5,905 bases of DNA, from the NCBI GenBank assembly GCA_026418875.1, contig JAOAAM010000220.1:1-5905 (forward strand), written 5' to 3'. Under the pieces are notes generated by a model. It had not been told where the DNA came from. It was given only the letters and a program-made list of their open reading frames with translations, and ran no database searches. This DNA comes from Gemmataceae bacterium (lineage in GTDB: Bacteria > Planctomycetota > Planctomycetia > Gemmatales > Gemmataceae). The position numbers were made by a program, and so were the translations under genes. Of the stretch, positions 1-5,884 are shown piece after piece (the first letter of the stretch is position 1; each line of letters opens with the position of its first letter).

Positions 1-1403
1 GTCCCAGCCTCGCCGTAGAGTTGCTCGGTTGCAGCAAAGAGCGTTGTTAGTCCACCGATTCGCGTGTGGCCAATTTCCAATTGATCCACTGCCAAGCCGA
101 AATCAGCCAAAACCAAGCATTGGTCGGAGCGACGAAAGATCATGTTTCCAGGCTTGATATCGCGATGCACAATCCCGAGGGCATGGGCCTTGGCCAATCC
201 CTCGAGCACCGGGGGAAAGACCTTCCAAACCTGGGTTTCGGTTAGCGGACCTTTAGCCGCCAGAAAGGACTCAAGAGTCGGGCCGTCGAGGTATTCCATG
301 GCCAAATACCATAGTTTTTTCTCATCGCAGTAGCCGAAATCGTCGATCCTCACGAGATTCGGATGCCGAGGCAGTCGTTGAAGCGCGAAGATTTCCTTTT
401 TGAAACGCTGAACAAAATCACGTTGCTTTGCCAACTCGGGATGCATCACCTTCAGTGCTCGCACCTCACCTGCACGGCGGGCGCGGAATACCTGTCCCCA
501 ACCGCCGTAGCCGACGCATATTTCGAGATGCCAGCCGTCGAGGGTGTCGCCCGGTTGCAGAAGAGCATCTGCTCGGGCAGTTTGGGGTCCGACGTTGCTT
601 GAGGGTGGGGTGTGTTGCGAGAGTCGCTTCGTTACACGAAGGGACAGCGATCGCAACTCTTGGTCGCCGGGGGTGAGGCGAGAGGCTAAGGTTAAAGCTC
701 GTCCGACTTGTGCATAATCCCTTCGTCTAAAACCGGCAGCAGCCTCCAACATGGCAGTTGACGCGGAGTTTGGGACACGCTCGTGAATCGCTCGGATACG
801 GTCATCAACATGCACAAAATTCCCGCGTTCAACGCATTTCGTGACTTCCGCTCGCTCAGCTAGTAACCGCGCGAATTCAGCTGGTTTGATCCCCAAATGC
901 CATAATTCATCAAAGTAATCCGCGACTCGGTGCATACGGACGAAAACGGCCCGCGCCTCGTCTTGACCCTCCGCCAATCGGGCTATGTCCGACTTGAATG
1001 TATTGATGGCTTCCTTGATGTCATTAACGCGGTGGACCACTTGGGATAGGGACGGATCAGCAGCAATCACCTGAGCAACGATCGCCGGTAGCCTGTCGAT
1101 TTGGTCGGCATGAGCCGCCACTTGGTCGCAGACTCGTGTCAGAGGTCCCTCGAAACATTTCAAGAGTTCACCAATCTGCTCAACATCGGAATGTGTCTGT
1201 CCAAGCTTGGCAGCGATGTCACGTTCCCATTGCTCGTGCGAAATCTCCTCGGCGCATTCGCCGGCGGCTTCGATCACACCACCCACCAAGTCAATCAAGC
1301 GTGCGCTACCCGGTGCCAGGACATTGAGCACATTCGTGACCACGACCCGGGTGGCTGGACCATATCTCCGCAATAATGAAAAGCAGCGATGGAGCACGGA
1401 CAT
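1..1403 (-). CDS. Ser/Thr protein kinase with a long helical N-terminal extension (partial, C-terminus off the left edge)
   Basis: Reading the minus strand from ATG 1403-1401 gives an open frame of 467 residues that leaves the window still open. An in-frame stop at 1427-1425 limits the start. No strong ribosome binding site is visible, so the exact start is less certain. A Hanks-type kinase domain begins near residue 290: glycine loop GYGGWG at 298-303, ATP-binding Lys318 in RALKVM, helix-C Glu337, HRDIKPGN at 413-420 (catalytic Asp415, Asn420) and DFG at 434-436. All core catalytic residues seen so far are present, so an active kinase is likely. The activation segment is odd: where APE is expected the sequence reads ATEQL. 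Residues 1-285 match no family I recognise. They are mostly helical, with a charged, coiled-coil-like stretch around 124-165 and a TPR-like helical pair around 225-262. About 100 kinase residues and any C-terminal sensor, membrane or repeat domain lie outside. The substrate is unknown. Confidence 0.9.
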   Translation of the reverse strand, partial: MSVLHRCFSLLRRYGPATRVVVTNVLNVLAPGSARLIDLVGGVIEAAGECAEEISHEQWERDIAAKLGQTHSDVEQIGELLKCFEGPLTRVCDQVAAHADQIDRLPAIVAQVIAADPSLSQVVHRVNDIKEAINTFKSDIARLAEGQDEARAVFVRMHRVADYFDELWHLGIKPAEFARLLAERAEVTKCVERGNFVHVDDRIRAIHERVPNSASTAMLEAAAGFRRRDYAQVGRALTLASRLTPGDQELRSLSLRVTKRLSQHTPPSSNVGPQTARADALLQPGDTLDGWHLEICVGYGGWGQVFRARRAGEVRALKVMHPELAKQRDFVQRFKKEIFALQRLPRHPNLVRIDDFGYCDEKKLWYLAMEYLDGPTLESFLAAKGPLTETQVWKVFPPVLEGLAKAHALGIVHRDIKPGNMIFRRSDQCLVLADFGLAVDQLEIGHTRIGGLTTLFAATEQLYGEAG

Positions 1404-1429
1404 GGCATGTACCAAGGGGACTTTTCATG

Positions 1430-1443
1430 CCTATCTCGATAGG
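1430..1443. repeat. Short inverted repeat upstream of the kinase start
   Basis: CCTAT and ATAGG form a perfect 5-bp inverted repeat around a 4-base CTCG centre, 27 bases upstream of the kinase ATG. It could be a small operator or a leader hairpin. A repeat this short can easily arise by chance, and no T-run makes it a terminator. Confidence 0.25.
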
Positions 1444-1812
1444 TATCAGACACCAACGCTCAATTCAAGTAGACGCTGCTTAGCCGTAGTGCGCGACGAG
1501 TGTTTGGTGTTCATCGGTGGTACGGAGTGTGGGGACCTCATACGTCTGGATTGCCTGACCGGCCAAGTCGTGTCGGATCATCGACCGGTGAAGAAGAGGC
1601 TGCGATTTTTGCCGGCAACAGCCTGCGTTATTGCACCGAGACGGAAAGCACGCTTCTTGTTGATCCCAGGCGTTAAGGCCAAAAGCGGCGATAGATGTGC
1701 CAACGGGCCGTTCGCAGATTCGATCCGGCCCGGTCGTCGTCGGTCAGCCCCAACACTAGACTTTGCCTCCAGGAGCCGCGAGTCTTGCTTTGCTAGAACA
1801 TCCAAGCAAAAT

Positions 1813-1830
1813 GAAGCGATCGTTCGCTTC
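1813..1830. repeat. 7-bp perfect inverted repeat in the leader of the secreted hydrolase
   Basis: GAAGCGA at 1813-1819 and TCGCTTC at 1824-1830 are perfect inverted repeats around a 4-base TCGT spacer. The element ends 24 bases before the hydrolase ATG and 12 bases before its ribosome binding site. It could be a dimeric repressor operator or an mRNA hairpin that affects translation. No U-tract follows, so it is not a typical terminator. The function is inferred from position only. Confidence 0.4.
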
Positions 1831-1842
1831 GTTGAACTATCC

Positions 1843-1846
1843 GGAG
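1843..1846 (+). promoter_or_regulatory. Ribosome binding site that fixes the hydrolase start
   Basis: GGAG lies 8 bases before ATG 1855. The frame is open far upstream, to an ATG at 1207 inside the antisense kinase gene. This site, together with the signal peptide that starts at 1855, identifies the real start. Confidence 0.65.
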
Positions 1847-1854
1847 CGTGGTGC

Positions 1855-2661
1855 ATGCAGCGGAAACTCCTAGGGGCGGGCTGCCTGGGCTGGCTTGTCG
1901 TCGTCTCCTCGATTCCCGCCCAATCACCGTCGGCAGGCTCGGACATGGATCGAATCTTCGAGAAACACATCTTCGAGAACAATGAGGCTCGACTGCCGTA
2001 CCGGTTGATGAAACCGGAGGGTTTCTCCGCAGGAACCGCGACGAAGTTTCCCTTGGTCATTTTCCTTCACGGCATTGGGGAGCGCGGCACCGACAACGCC
2101 AAGCAGCTGCGAAATGGGGTCGAAGAGTTCGCCAAGGAGGAGAACCGACGACGGTATCCCTGCTTCTTGGTCGTGCCGCAGTGCCCGCCGGATCAACTTT
2201 GGGTGAACGTGAACCCGCCCGGGACACGGAGCAATCTCACCCTGGCCGATCAGCCCACGCAGCCGTTGGCAATGGTCCTTGACCTGATCGACCGACTGTG
2301 CCGTGAATTGCCCGTGGATCGCCAACGCATCTATCTGACGGGGCTGTCGCAAGGCGGTTACGGGACTTGGGACTTCATCTGCCGACGACCGGAGTTGTTT
2401 GCCGCCGCGATTCCGGTTTGCGGTGGAGGCGATCCGGGGCAAGCGTCGAAGTTGGTCAAACTACCGATTTGGGCCTTTCACGGGGATGCCGATTCGGTGA
2501 TCCCACCAGAGCGTTCGCGGGACATGGTGGCGGCGATCGAAAAAGCCGGGGGGAAGCCCAAGTACACGGAATATCCGGGAGTGGGCCACGACTCGTGGAC
2601 GCCGACTTACCGCAATGCCGAAGTCCTCGAATGGCTGTTCAAGCAGCGGAGGGGCGACTGA
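1855..2661 (+). CDS. Secreted alpha/beta hydrolase, predicted peptidase/esterase type (COG4099-like)
   Basis: 268 residues. Residues 1-23 form a probable Sec signal peptide: positively charged QRK, a hydrophobic stretch through WLVVVSSI, and likely cleavage near PAQS, so the enzyme should be exported. The catalytic machinery is complete: oxyanion-hole motif FLHGIGERG with His72-Gly73, nucleophile elbow GLSQGG with Ser165, Asp213 in HGDADSVIP, and His245 in GVGHDSW. The HGxGERG motif, the following VVPQCP segment and the compact length match the predicted peptidases/esterases of COG4099, which are related to feruloyl/PHB-depolymerase-like esterases. The exact substrate, ester or peptide, cannot be read from the sequence. 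It appears to be a single-gene unit: a long spacer precedes it, and the convergent ssrA lies downstream with a hairpin between them. The start at 1855 is chosen over upstream in-frame ATGs because of the signal peptide and the GGAG at 1843-1846. Confidence 0.9.
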   Translation: MQRKLLGAGCLGWLVVVSSIPAQSPSAGSDMDRIFEKHIFENNEARLPYRLMKPEGFSAGTATKFPLVIFLHGIGERGTDNAKQLRNGVEEFAKEENRRRYPCFLVVPQCPPDQLWVNVNPPGTRSNLTLADQPTQPLAMVLDLIDRLCRELPVDRQRIYLTGLSQGGYGTWDFICRRPELFAAAIPVCGGGDPGQASKLVKLPIWAFHGDADSVIPPERSRDMVAAIEKAGGKPKYTEYPGVGHDSWTPTYRNAEVLEWLFKQRRGD

Positions 2662-2668
2662 CGAGCTT

Positions 2669-2693
2669 GGGGCCGCTCTTTGGAAGAGGCCCC
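2669..2693. terminator. GC-rich hairpin between convergent genes, possible bidirectional terminator
   Basis: GGGGC pairs with GCCCC and CTCTT with AAGAG, giving ten base pairs with a 2-base bulge (CG) and a TGG loop. It begins 8 bases after the hydrolase stop codon and lies 41 bases beyond the ssrA 3' end on the opposite strand, where transcripts from both sides should end. Neither strand has a clear T-tract after the stem, so intrinsic termination is uncertain. Confidence 0.45.
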
Positions 2694-2733
2694 GACGCCG
2701 ATTCATTCAGGGGCGGACGTGCCGGAGGTGGAC

Positions 2734-3129
2734 TGGAGGCGGCGGGAATCGAACCCGCGTCCCGTGGCCGTTCGATGATCGCTTCTACGTGTGTAGCTTG
2801 TCTACACTCGACGGCTTGGTCCGTCGTGTTCACCTGGTTCGACTCCAACAAGCAGGATTCGCCCCAGGCTATCGAGCAGGAGATTTAACCGTCGCCGCCC
2901 TCGAGTCGGTCCGCCTTGCGGCAAACCTCAGGCGACGGCGAGCCTGATTTGGCGACCACGCTGCAACCTCTCAGGCGAAGGTCACAGGCATGGGACTGCG
3001 GTCAATTACGCAGCCAGAGCAAACTGCGGTTCAGCAGTTTAGGTGCGGTCAGCTTTTAACGTGGCCAACTGACCAACCACGACACGCCACGATCATCTCT
3101 TCGCACCCGGTCGAAACCAGATCGCCCCC
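2734..3129 (-). ncRNA. ssrA: Transfer-messenger RNA (tmRNA, ssrA)
   Basis: The RNA rescues stalled ribosomes by acting first as an alanyl-tRNA mimic and then as a short mRNA that adds a degradation tag, working with SmpB. Its two ends form a 7-bp acceptor stem, GGGGGCG (3129-3123) with CGCCTCC (2741-2735), containing one G-U pair. The conserved D-loop-like GGTTTCGACCGG follows the 5' end. The T arm is GCGGG-TTCGATT-CCCGC at 2742-2758. Helix P2 is seen as GATGATCG (3097-3090) pairing with CGATCATC (2781-2774). A 6-bp stem before the tag, at 3047-3052 with 3069-3074, fits PK1. An 8-bp stem at 2889-2896 with 2931-2938 fits a downstream pseudoknot or helix. The mature length is 396 nt plus CCA. 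The CCA end is not encoded: the bases after discriminator A are GTC, so it must be added by nucleotidyltransferase. This is the one-piece form, without permutation. Confidence 0.96.
3006..3035 (-). other. tmRNA tag reading frame, peptide AEPQFALAA
   Basis: Within ssrA, the resume codon GCT (3035-3033) opens nine codons, A-E-P-Q-F-A-L-A-A, closed by TAA at 3008-3006. The ALAA end is the usual ClpXP-type degron. An in-frame TAA two codons upstream of GCT supports GCT as the resume codon. The tag is one residue shorter than the ten-residue E. coli tag and, from memory, resembles tags of Gemmata and Pirellula relatives. Confidence 0.88.
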
Positions 3130-3152
3130 TGGTGCCTTCGAGATGTCTGGCT

Positions 3153-3183
3153 ATTATATCGCCCCAGGGGCCGCGAAAATCAA
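3153..3183 (-). promoter_or_regulatory. ssrA promoter, sigma-70 type
   Basis: On the minus strand a perfect -10 box, TATAAT (3158-3153), has a -35-like TTGATT (3183-3178) 19 bases upstream, slightly longer than the ideal 17. Transcription would start near 3146, leaving about 16 bases of 5' leader for RNase P to remove before the mature end at 3129. It sits in the 117-base spacer shared with the divergent esterase gene. Confidence 0.72.
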
Positions 3184-3233
3184 GGGGGGCAGTCAACATC
3201 TCCCGGCGGTGTCGGCCTGCGAGGCGTTGCGGC

Positions 3234-3240
3234 GGAGGAG
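3234..3240 (+). promoter_or_regulatory. Strong ribosome binding site of the BD-FAE-like esterase
   Basis: GGAGGAG lies 6 bases before ATG 3247. It is the strongest Shine-Dalgarno sequence in the window and decides the start of this gene. Confidence 0.8.
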
Positions 3241-3246
3241 AAACCG

Positions 3247-4125
3247 ATGTTTTCCTGGACGTTGATGGCGGCGGCGATGTTGGGAGTCGATCCTTTGGGC
3301 GGGCTGGAACACATCCGCTTGTGGGAGGGCGAAGCCCCGGCCTCGGTTGGCTCGCCGGACAAAAATGTTCCGACCTTGACCCCCTTCTTGCCGGACAAAC
3401 CCAACGGCACTGCCGTGATCGTCTGCCCTGGCGGCGGCTACGTCATGCATGCCGTCGGCCACGAGGGCAGAGCCGTCGCCGAATGGCTGAATCAGCGGGG
3501 TGTCACCGCGTTCGTTTTGAAATACCGCATCGTCCAGTACGACCGCCCTGCCCCCTTGCACCCCGCCCCCATGCTCGACATCCAACGAGCCATTCGTTGG
3601 GTTCGTGCCCATGCGTCGAAGTATCATCTGGATCCGAAGCGCATCGGCGTATGGGGCTTCTCTGCGGGGGGCCACCTCGCTTCCACCGCGGCAGTGCATT
3701 TCGACTCAGGCAAGCCGGAGGGCGACACCATCGACCGGCAGAGTTGCCGACCCGACTTTGCCATCCTGGCTTATCCCGTCATCATGATGGAGGACCGCCC
3801 CGCCCATGCGGGATCGAGGCGGCAATTGCTGGGCGACAAGCCCGACCCCGAGTTGGTCGCTTTCTACTCGACGCACAAGCAAGTGAAAAAAGACACTCCA
3901 CCGACCTTCCTCTTCCACACGGAGGAGGATACGGCCGTGCCGCCGGAGAACAGTCGGGCGTTTGCCGAAGCCTGCCGTCAGAAGGGGGTTCCCGTCGAGT
4001 TGGTCATTTATGCGAAGGGGCCTCATGGTGTCGGCCTGGCGGCGCAAGACCGGGAGTTGTCGCAATGGACGGCCCGTTTGGAGTCCTGGATGAAAAACCT
4101 GCATTTCCTGAACGGTTCAAAATAA
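3247..4125 (+). CDS. Alpha/beta hydrolase, BD-FAE / acetyl-esterase-like
   Basis: 292 residues. Oxyanion-hole motif CPGGGY is at 60-65, nucleophile elbow GFSAGGH at 137-143 with Ser139, Asp228 lies in EEDTAVPPE, and His260 in GPHGVGL, so the catalytic triad is intact. The PGGGY motif, the LKYRI strand and the RAIRWVRAHA helix before the elbow are typical of the Aes/BD-FAE esterase branch. In many bacteria such genes are annotated as acetyl-xylan or carbohydrate esterases. The substrate is not proven, but deacylation of plant or algal polysaccharide is a reasonable inference. The N-terminus MFSWTLMAAAMLGV is hydrophobic and could be a weak signal peptide, although its charged n-region is missing. 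The gene is divergent from ssrA. The dipeptidase gene follows after 53 bases on the same strand, suggesting cotranscription. Confidence 0.92.
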   Translation: MFSWTLMAAAMLGVDPLGGLEHIRLWEGEAPASVGSPDKNVPTLTPFLPDKPNGTAVIVCPGGGYVMHAVGHEGRAVAEWLNQRGVTAFVLKYRIVQYDRPAPLHPAPMLDIQRAIRWVRAHASKYHLDPKRIGVWGFSAGGHLASTAAVHFDSGKPEGDTIDRQSCRPDFAILAYPVIMMEDRPAHAGSRRQLLGDKPDPELVAFYSTHKQVKKDTPPTFLFHTEEDTAVPPENSRAFAEACRQKGVPVELVIYAKGPHGVGLAAQDRELSQWTARLESWMKNLHFLNGSK

Positions 4126-4178
4126 TTCGTCATGGCGACTCTCCATCCGCGGGTTCGGCAACATATTGGTGGCGAATC

Positions 4179-5411
4179 ATGATGAAACGATTTGTGTTGG
4201 CTTTCATGTTAGGGACGATGTTGGCTTCATCTTTGTTGGCAGGTGAGCCTGAACGCCGGCGTGAGCGCGTGGAGGTCTCGGAAGAGGCGCTTCGGATCCA
4301 TCGCTCGGCCTTGGTCATCGATGGCCACAACGATTTGCCGTACCAATTCCGGGAACGGGAAGACTTGAGCTTTGCCCAATTCGACATCTCTCGACCGCAA
4401 CCGCGATTCCACACCGACATTCCTCGATTGCGCCAGGGTGGAGTCGGGGGACAATTCTGGTCGGCATTTGTACCGGCCTCGACCGGCAGGAGCAAGACGG
4501 CTGTCACCCAGACCCTGGAGCAAATCGACGTGATCCGCCGGCTGGTTCAACGGTATCCCAACGACTTCGAGCTGGCTCTCACCGCAGACGACGTGGTGCG
4601 GATCCATCAGGCGGGGAAGATCGCCTCATTGATCGGGATCGAGGGGGGGCATTCGATTGATAATTCGTTAGGCGTATTGCGGATGTATTATGACCTGGGC
4701 GTCCGGTACATGACGTTGACGCATTCGGAAACGTTGGACTGGGCCGACTCGGCGACCGACGAGCCGCGGCACCACGGTCTGACGGAGTTTGGTCGCAACG
4801 TGGTGAAGGAGATGAATCGCCTGGGCATGATGGTGGACTTGTCCCATGTGTCGCCGGAAGTGATGCGTCAGGCGATCGAGATTAGCAAGGCACCGGTAAT
4901 TTTTTCTCACTCATCGGCCTATGCGTTGGCACCGCACGTTCGCAACGTTCCCGATGATATATTGCGTCTGCTTCCCAAGAACGGCGGGGTGGTGATGATT
5001 AACTTTTACTCGGGTTTCATCACGCCGGAGGGGGCACGAGCCAGCCGGGATATGTTCTCGGCTTATCGGCAGATGCAGGAGAAAATCAAAGACCGCAGGG
5101 AACTGGAACGAGCCATCGAACAGTGGAAGTTGGAACACCCGATGCCCCGGGGCAGCGTCCACACCGTCGTCGATCATATCGAGCATGTCATCAAGTTGGC
5201 GGGGATCGATCACGTCGGCCTGGGGTCGGATTATGACGGGATCAGTTCCACGCCCGAGCAATTGGAAGATGTCTCGACCTACCCCCGCATCACGCAGGAG
5301 CTACTGAACCGCGGCTACACGGAGGAGCAGATCCGCAAGATCCTCGGTGGCAACGTTTTGCGAGTGATGCGCGAGGTCGAGGCAAAACGGAGCGTTGCCC
5401 CGGTGCGATGA
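4179..5411 (+). CDS. Secreted membrane-dipeptidase homologue (peptidase family M19, renal dipeptidase type)
   Basis: 410 residues, within the usual 350-420 range of the family. The family hydrolyses dipeptides using a two-zinc site. All expected metal ligands are visible: His50 and Asp52 in DGHNDLP, bridging Glu155 in IGIEGGHS, His223 in VDLSHVS and His244 in FSHSSAYAL. Asp351 in GSDYDG matches the catalytic-site Asp. The N-terminus has a clear signal peptide: MMKR, then a hydrophobic stretch ending SSLLA before GEPE. There is no lipobox Cys, so a periplasmic or released enzyme is more likely than a lipoprotein. Start 4179 is chosen for the GGTGG at 4168-4172; ATG 4182 is an equally possible start one codon on. 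The same frame is open back to 3132, but that part overlaps the esterase gene out of frame and is spurious. The gene is probably the second in an operon with the esterase. Confidence 0.95.
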   Translation: MMKRFVLAFMLGTMLASSLLAGEPERRRERVEVSEEALRIHRSALVIDGHNDLPYQFREREDLSFAQFDISRPQPRFHTDIPRLRQGGVGGQFWSAFVPASTGRSKTAVTQTLEQIDVIRRLVQRYPNDFELALTADDVVRIHQAGKIASLIGIEGGHSIDNSLGVLRMYYDLGVRYMTLTHSETLDWADSATDEPRHHGLTEFGRNVVKEMNRLGMMVDLSHVSPEVMRQAIEISKAPVIFSHSSAYALAPHVRNVPDDILRLLPKNGGVVMINFYSGFITPEGARASRDMFSAYRQMQEKIKDRRELERAIEQWKLEHPMPRGSVHTVVDHIEHVIKLAGIDHVGLGSDYDGISSTPEQLEDVSTYPRITQELLNRGYTEEQIRKILGGNVLRVMREVEAKRSVAPVR

Positions 5412-5442
5412 GTCGAGAGCGTGTCCCGGAGGGGGTGGCGGT

Positions 5443-5884
5443 TCACATCGAGTCGATTTCGATCGCGCGTTGGATCCAACGATCCACATCGCGGAGCATG
5501 TCGGCGTGGAGTCGGTGCGTGGTTGTGTAAGTGCGGAATTTCACGGGCAGGCCGGCGGTGTAGAGCAAGCGGAAGTCGCGTCGGGCGAGGCTGACGGGGA
5601 TGACCGGATTGGCGGTGCCATGACCGATCAAGACCCGCAGTGAGCGAAGTTCGTTGAGCCGGAACAAGGGGCAGCGGCGGGGCATGGTCCCATTCAGCGC
5701 GATAACGCCGCCGAATTTATCCGGGTGGTTGAGCGCCAAGCGGTAGGCAACACCGGCCCCTTCCCAGAACCCGGCGAGGAAGATGCGTTCGGTATGGACG
5801 TGGAAGCGTCGGCGCGTTTGTTGGATGGCGCGGAAGACGTAATCCTCGACGGCGGCGTCATCGCAACCGTCCACGTCCCAACTG
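5443..5884 (-). CDS. Phospholipase/carboxylesterase-like alpha/beta hydrolase, C-terminal part, active site apparently lost
   Basis: The genomic part encodes 146 residues plus stop; the N-terminal half is cut off by the contig end. Visible segments follow the second half of the Abhydrolase_2/PHB-depolymerase-like fold: a helix (CDDAAVEDYVFRAI), the elbow strand and turn (RIFLAGFWEGAGVAYRLAL), a strand with VIALNGTMP, the acid loop (IGHGTANPVIPVSLARR), and the His loop followed by a C-terminal helix (THRLHADMLRDVDRWI). The nucleophile position in GxSxG is Trp (codon 5766-5764, TGG) and the acid position in HGTxDPVIP is Asn (5610-5608, AAT). The presumed catalytic His (5517-5515) is kept. The frame is otherwise intact, which argues for a folded non-catalytic protein rather than a random pseudogene. 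The gene converges on the dipeptidase with a 31-base gap. Translating further upstream gives a false MCIRDS start from adapter sequence. Confidence 0.82.

Larger units (their letters stand above)
1404..1854. other. Long divergent intergenic spacer, no convincing gene
   Basis: This 450-base spacer separates the kinase (minus) from the secreted hydrolase (plus), so promoters for both should lie here, but I could not pick out a convincing -35/-10 pair for either. It holds two short inverted repeats, listed separately. The plus-strand frame in phase with the downstream hydrolase happens to stay open through the spacer, but its translation is rich in Arg and Cys, looks non-coding, and lies upstream of a good signal peptide. 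One part, about 1488-1600, reads faintly like a WD40/PQQ blade (GDLIRLDCLTGQVV, then RLRFLP). That could be a decayed gene remnant or chance. I see no tRNA or transposase. Confidence 0.5.

Noticed and set aside
1207..1854. In-frame N-terminal extension of the secreted hydrolase, starting at ATG 1207 and giving 484 residues
   Set aside because: It overlaps the antisense kinase gene, has a non-coding-looking composition, and would bury a clear signal peptide and ribosome binding site at 1855.
1578..2442. Minus-strand open frames opposite the secreted hydrolase (1578-2060 and 1924-2442)
   Set aside because: They are shadows of the plus-strand gene with no recognisable motifs.
2734..2762. ssrA 3' end as an integrase attachment site with an adjacent genomic island
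   Set aside because: ssrA is a common integration site, but I see no repeated copy of the 3' end, no integrase and no foreign-looking block in the window.
2367..3265. Plus-strand open frames across 2367-2888, 2615-2947 and 2990-3265
   Set aside because: They lie over the hydrolase in another frame or antisense to the structured ssrA RNA; none has a domain or ribosome binding site.
3132..4178. In-frame extension of the dipeptidase starting at 3132 (759 residues in total)
   Set aside because: The upstream part lies out of frame over the intact BD-FAE-like esterase, is rich in Arg, Pro and Gly, and hides the signal peptide at 4179. It is a GC-rich shadow frame, not a fusion.
4130..5261. Minus-strand open frames opposite the dipeptidase
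   Set aside because: The plus strand carries a complete metal-ligand set and a signal peptide; the antisense frames have no motifs.
5412..5442. Terminator between the convergent dipeptidase and truncated hydrolase genes
   Set aside because: The 31-base gap has no convincing stem or T-tract.
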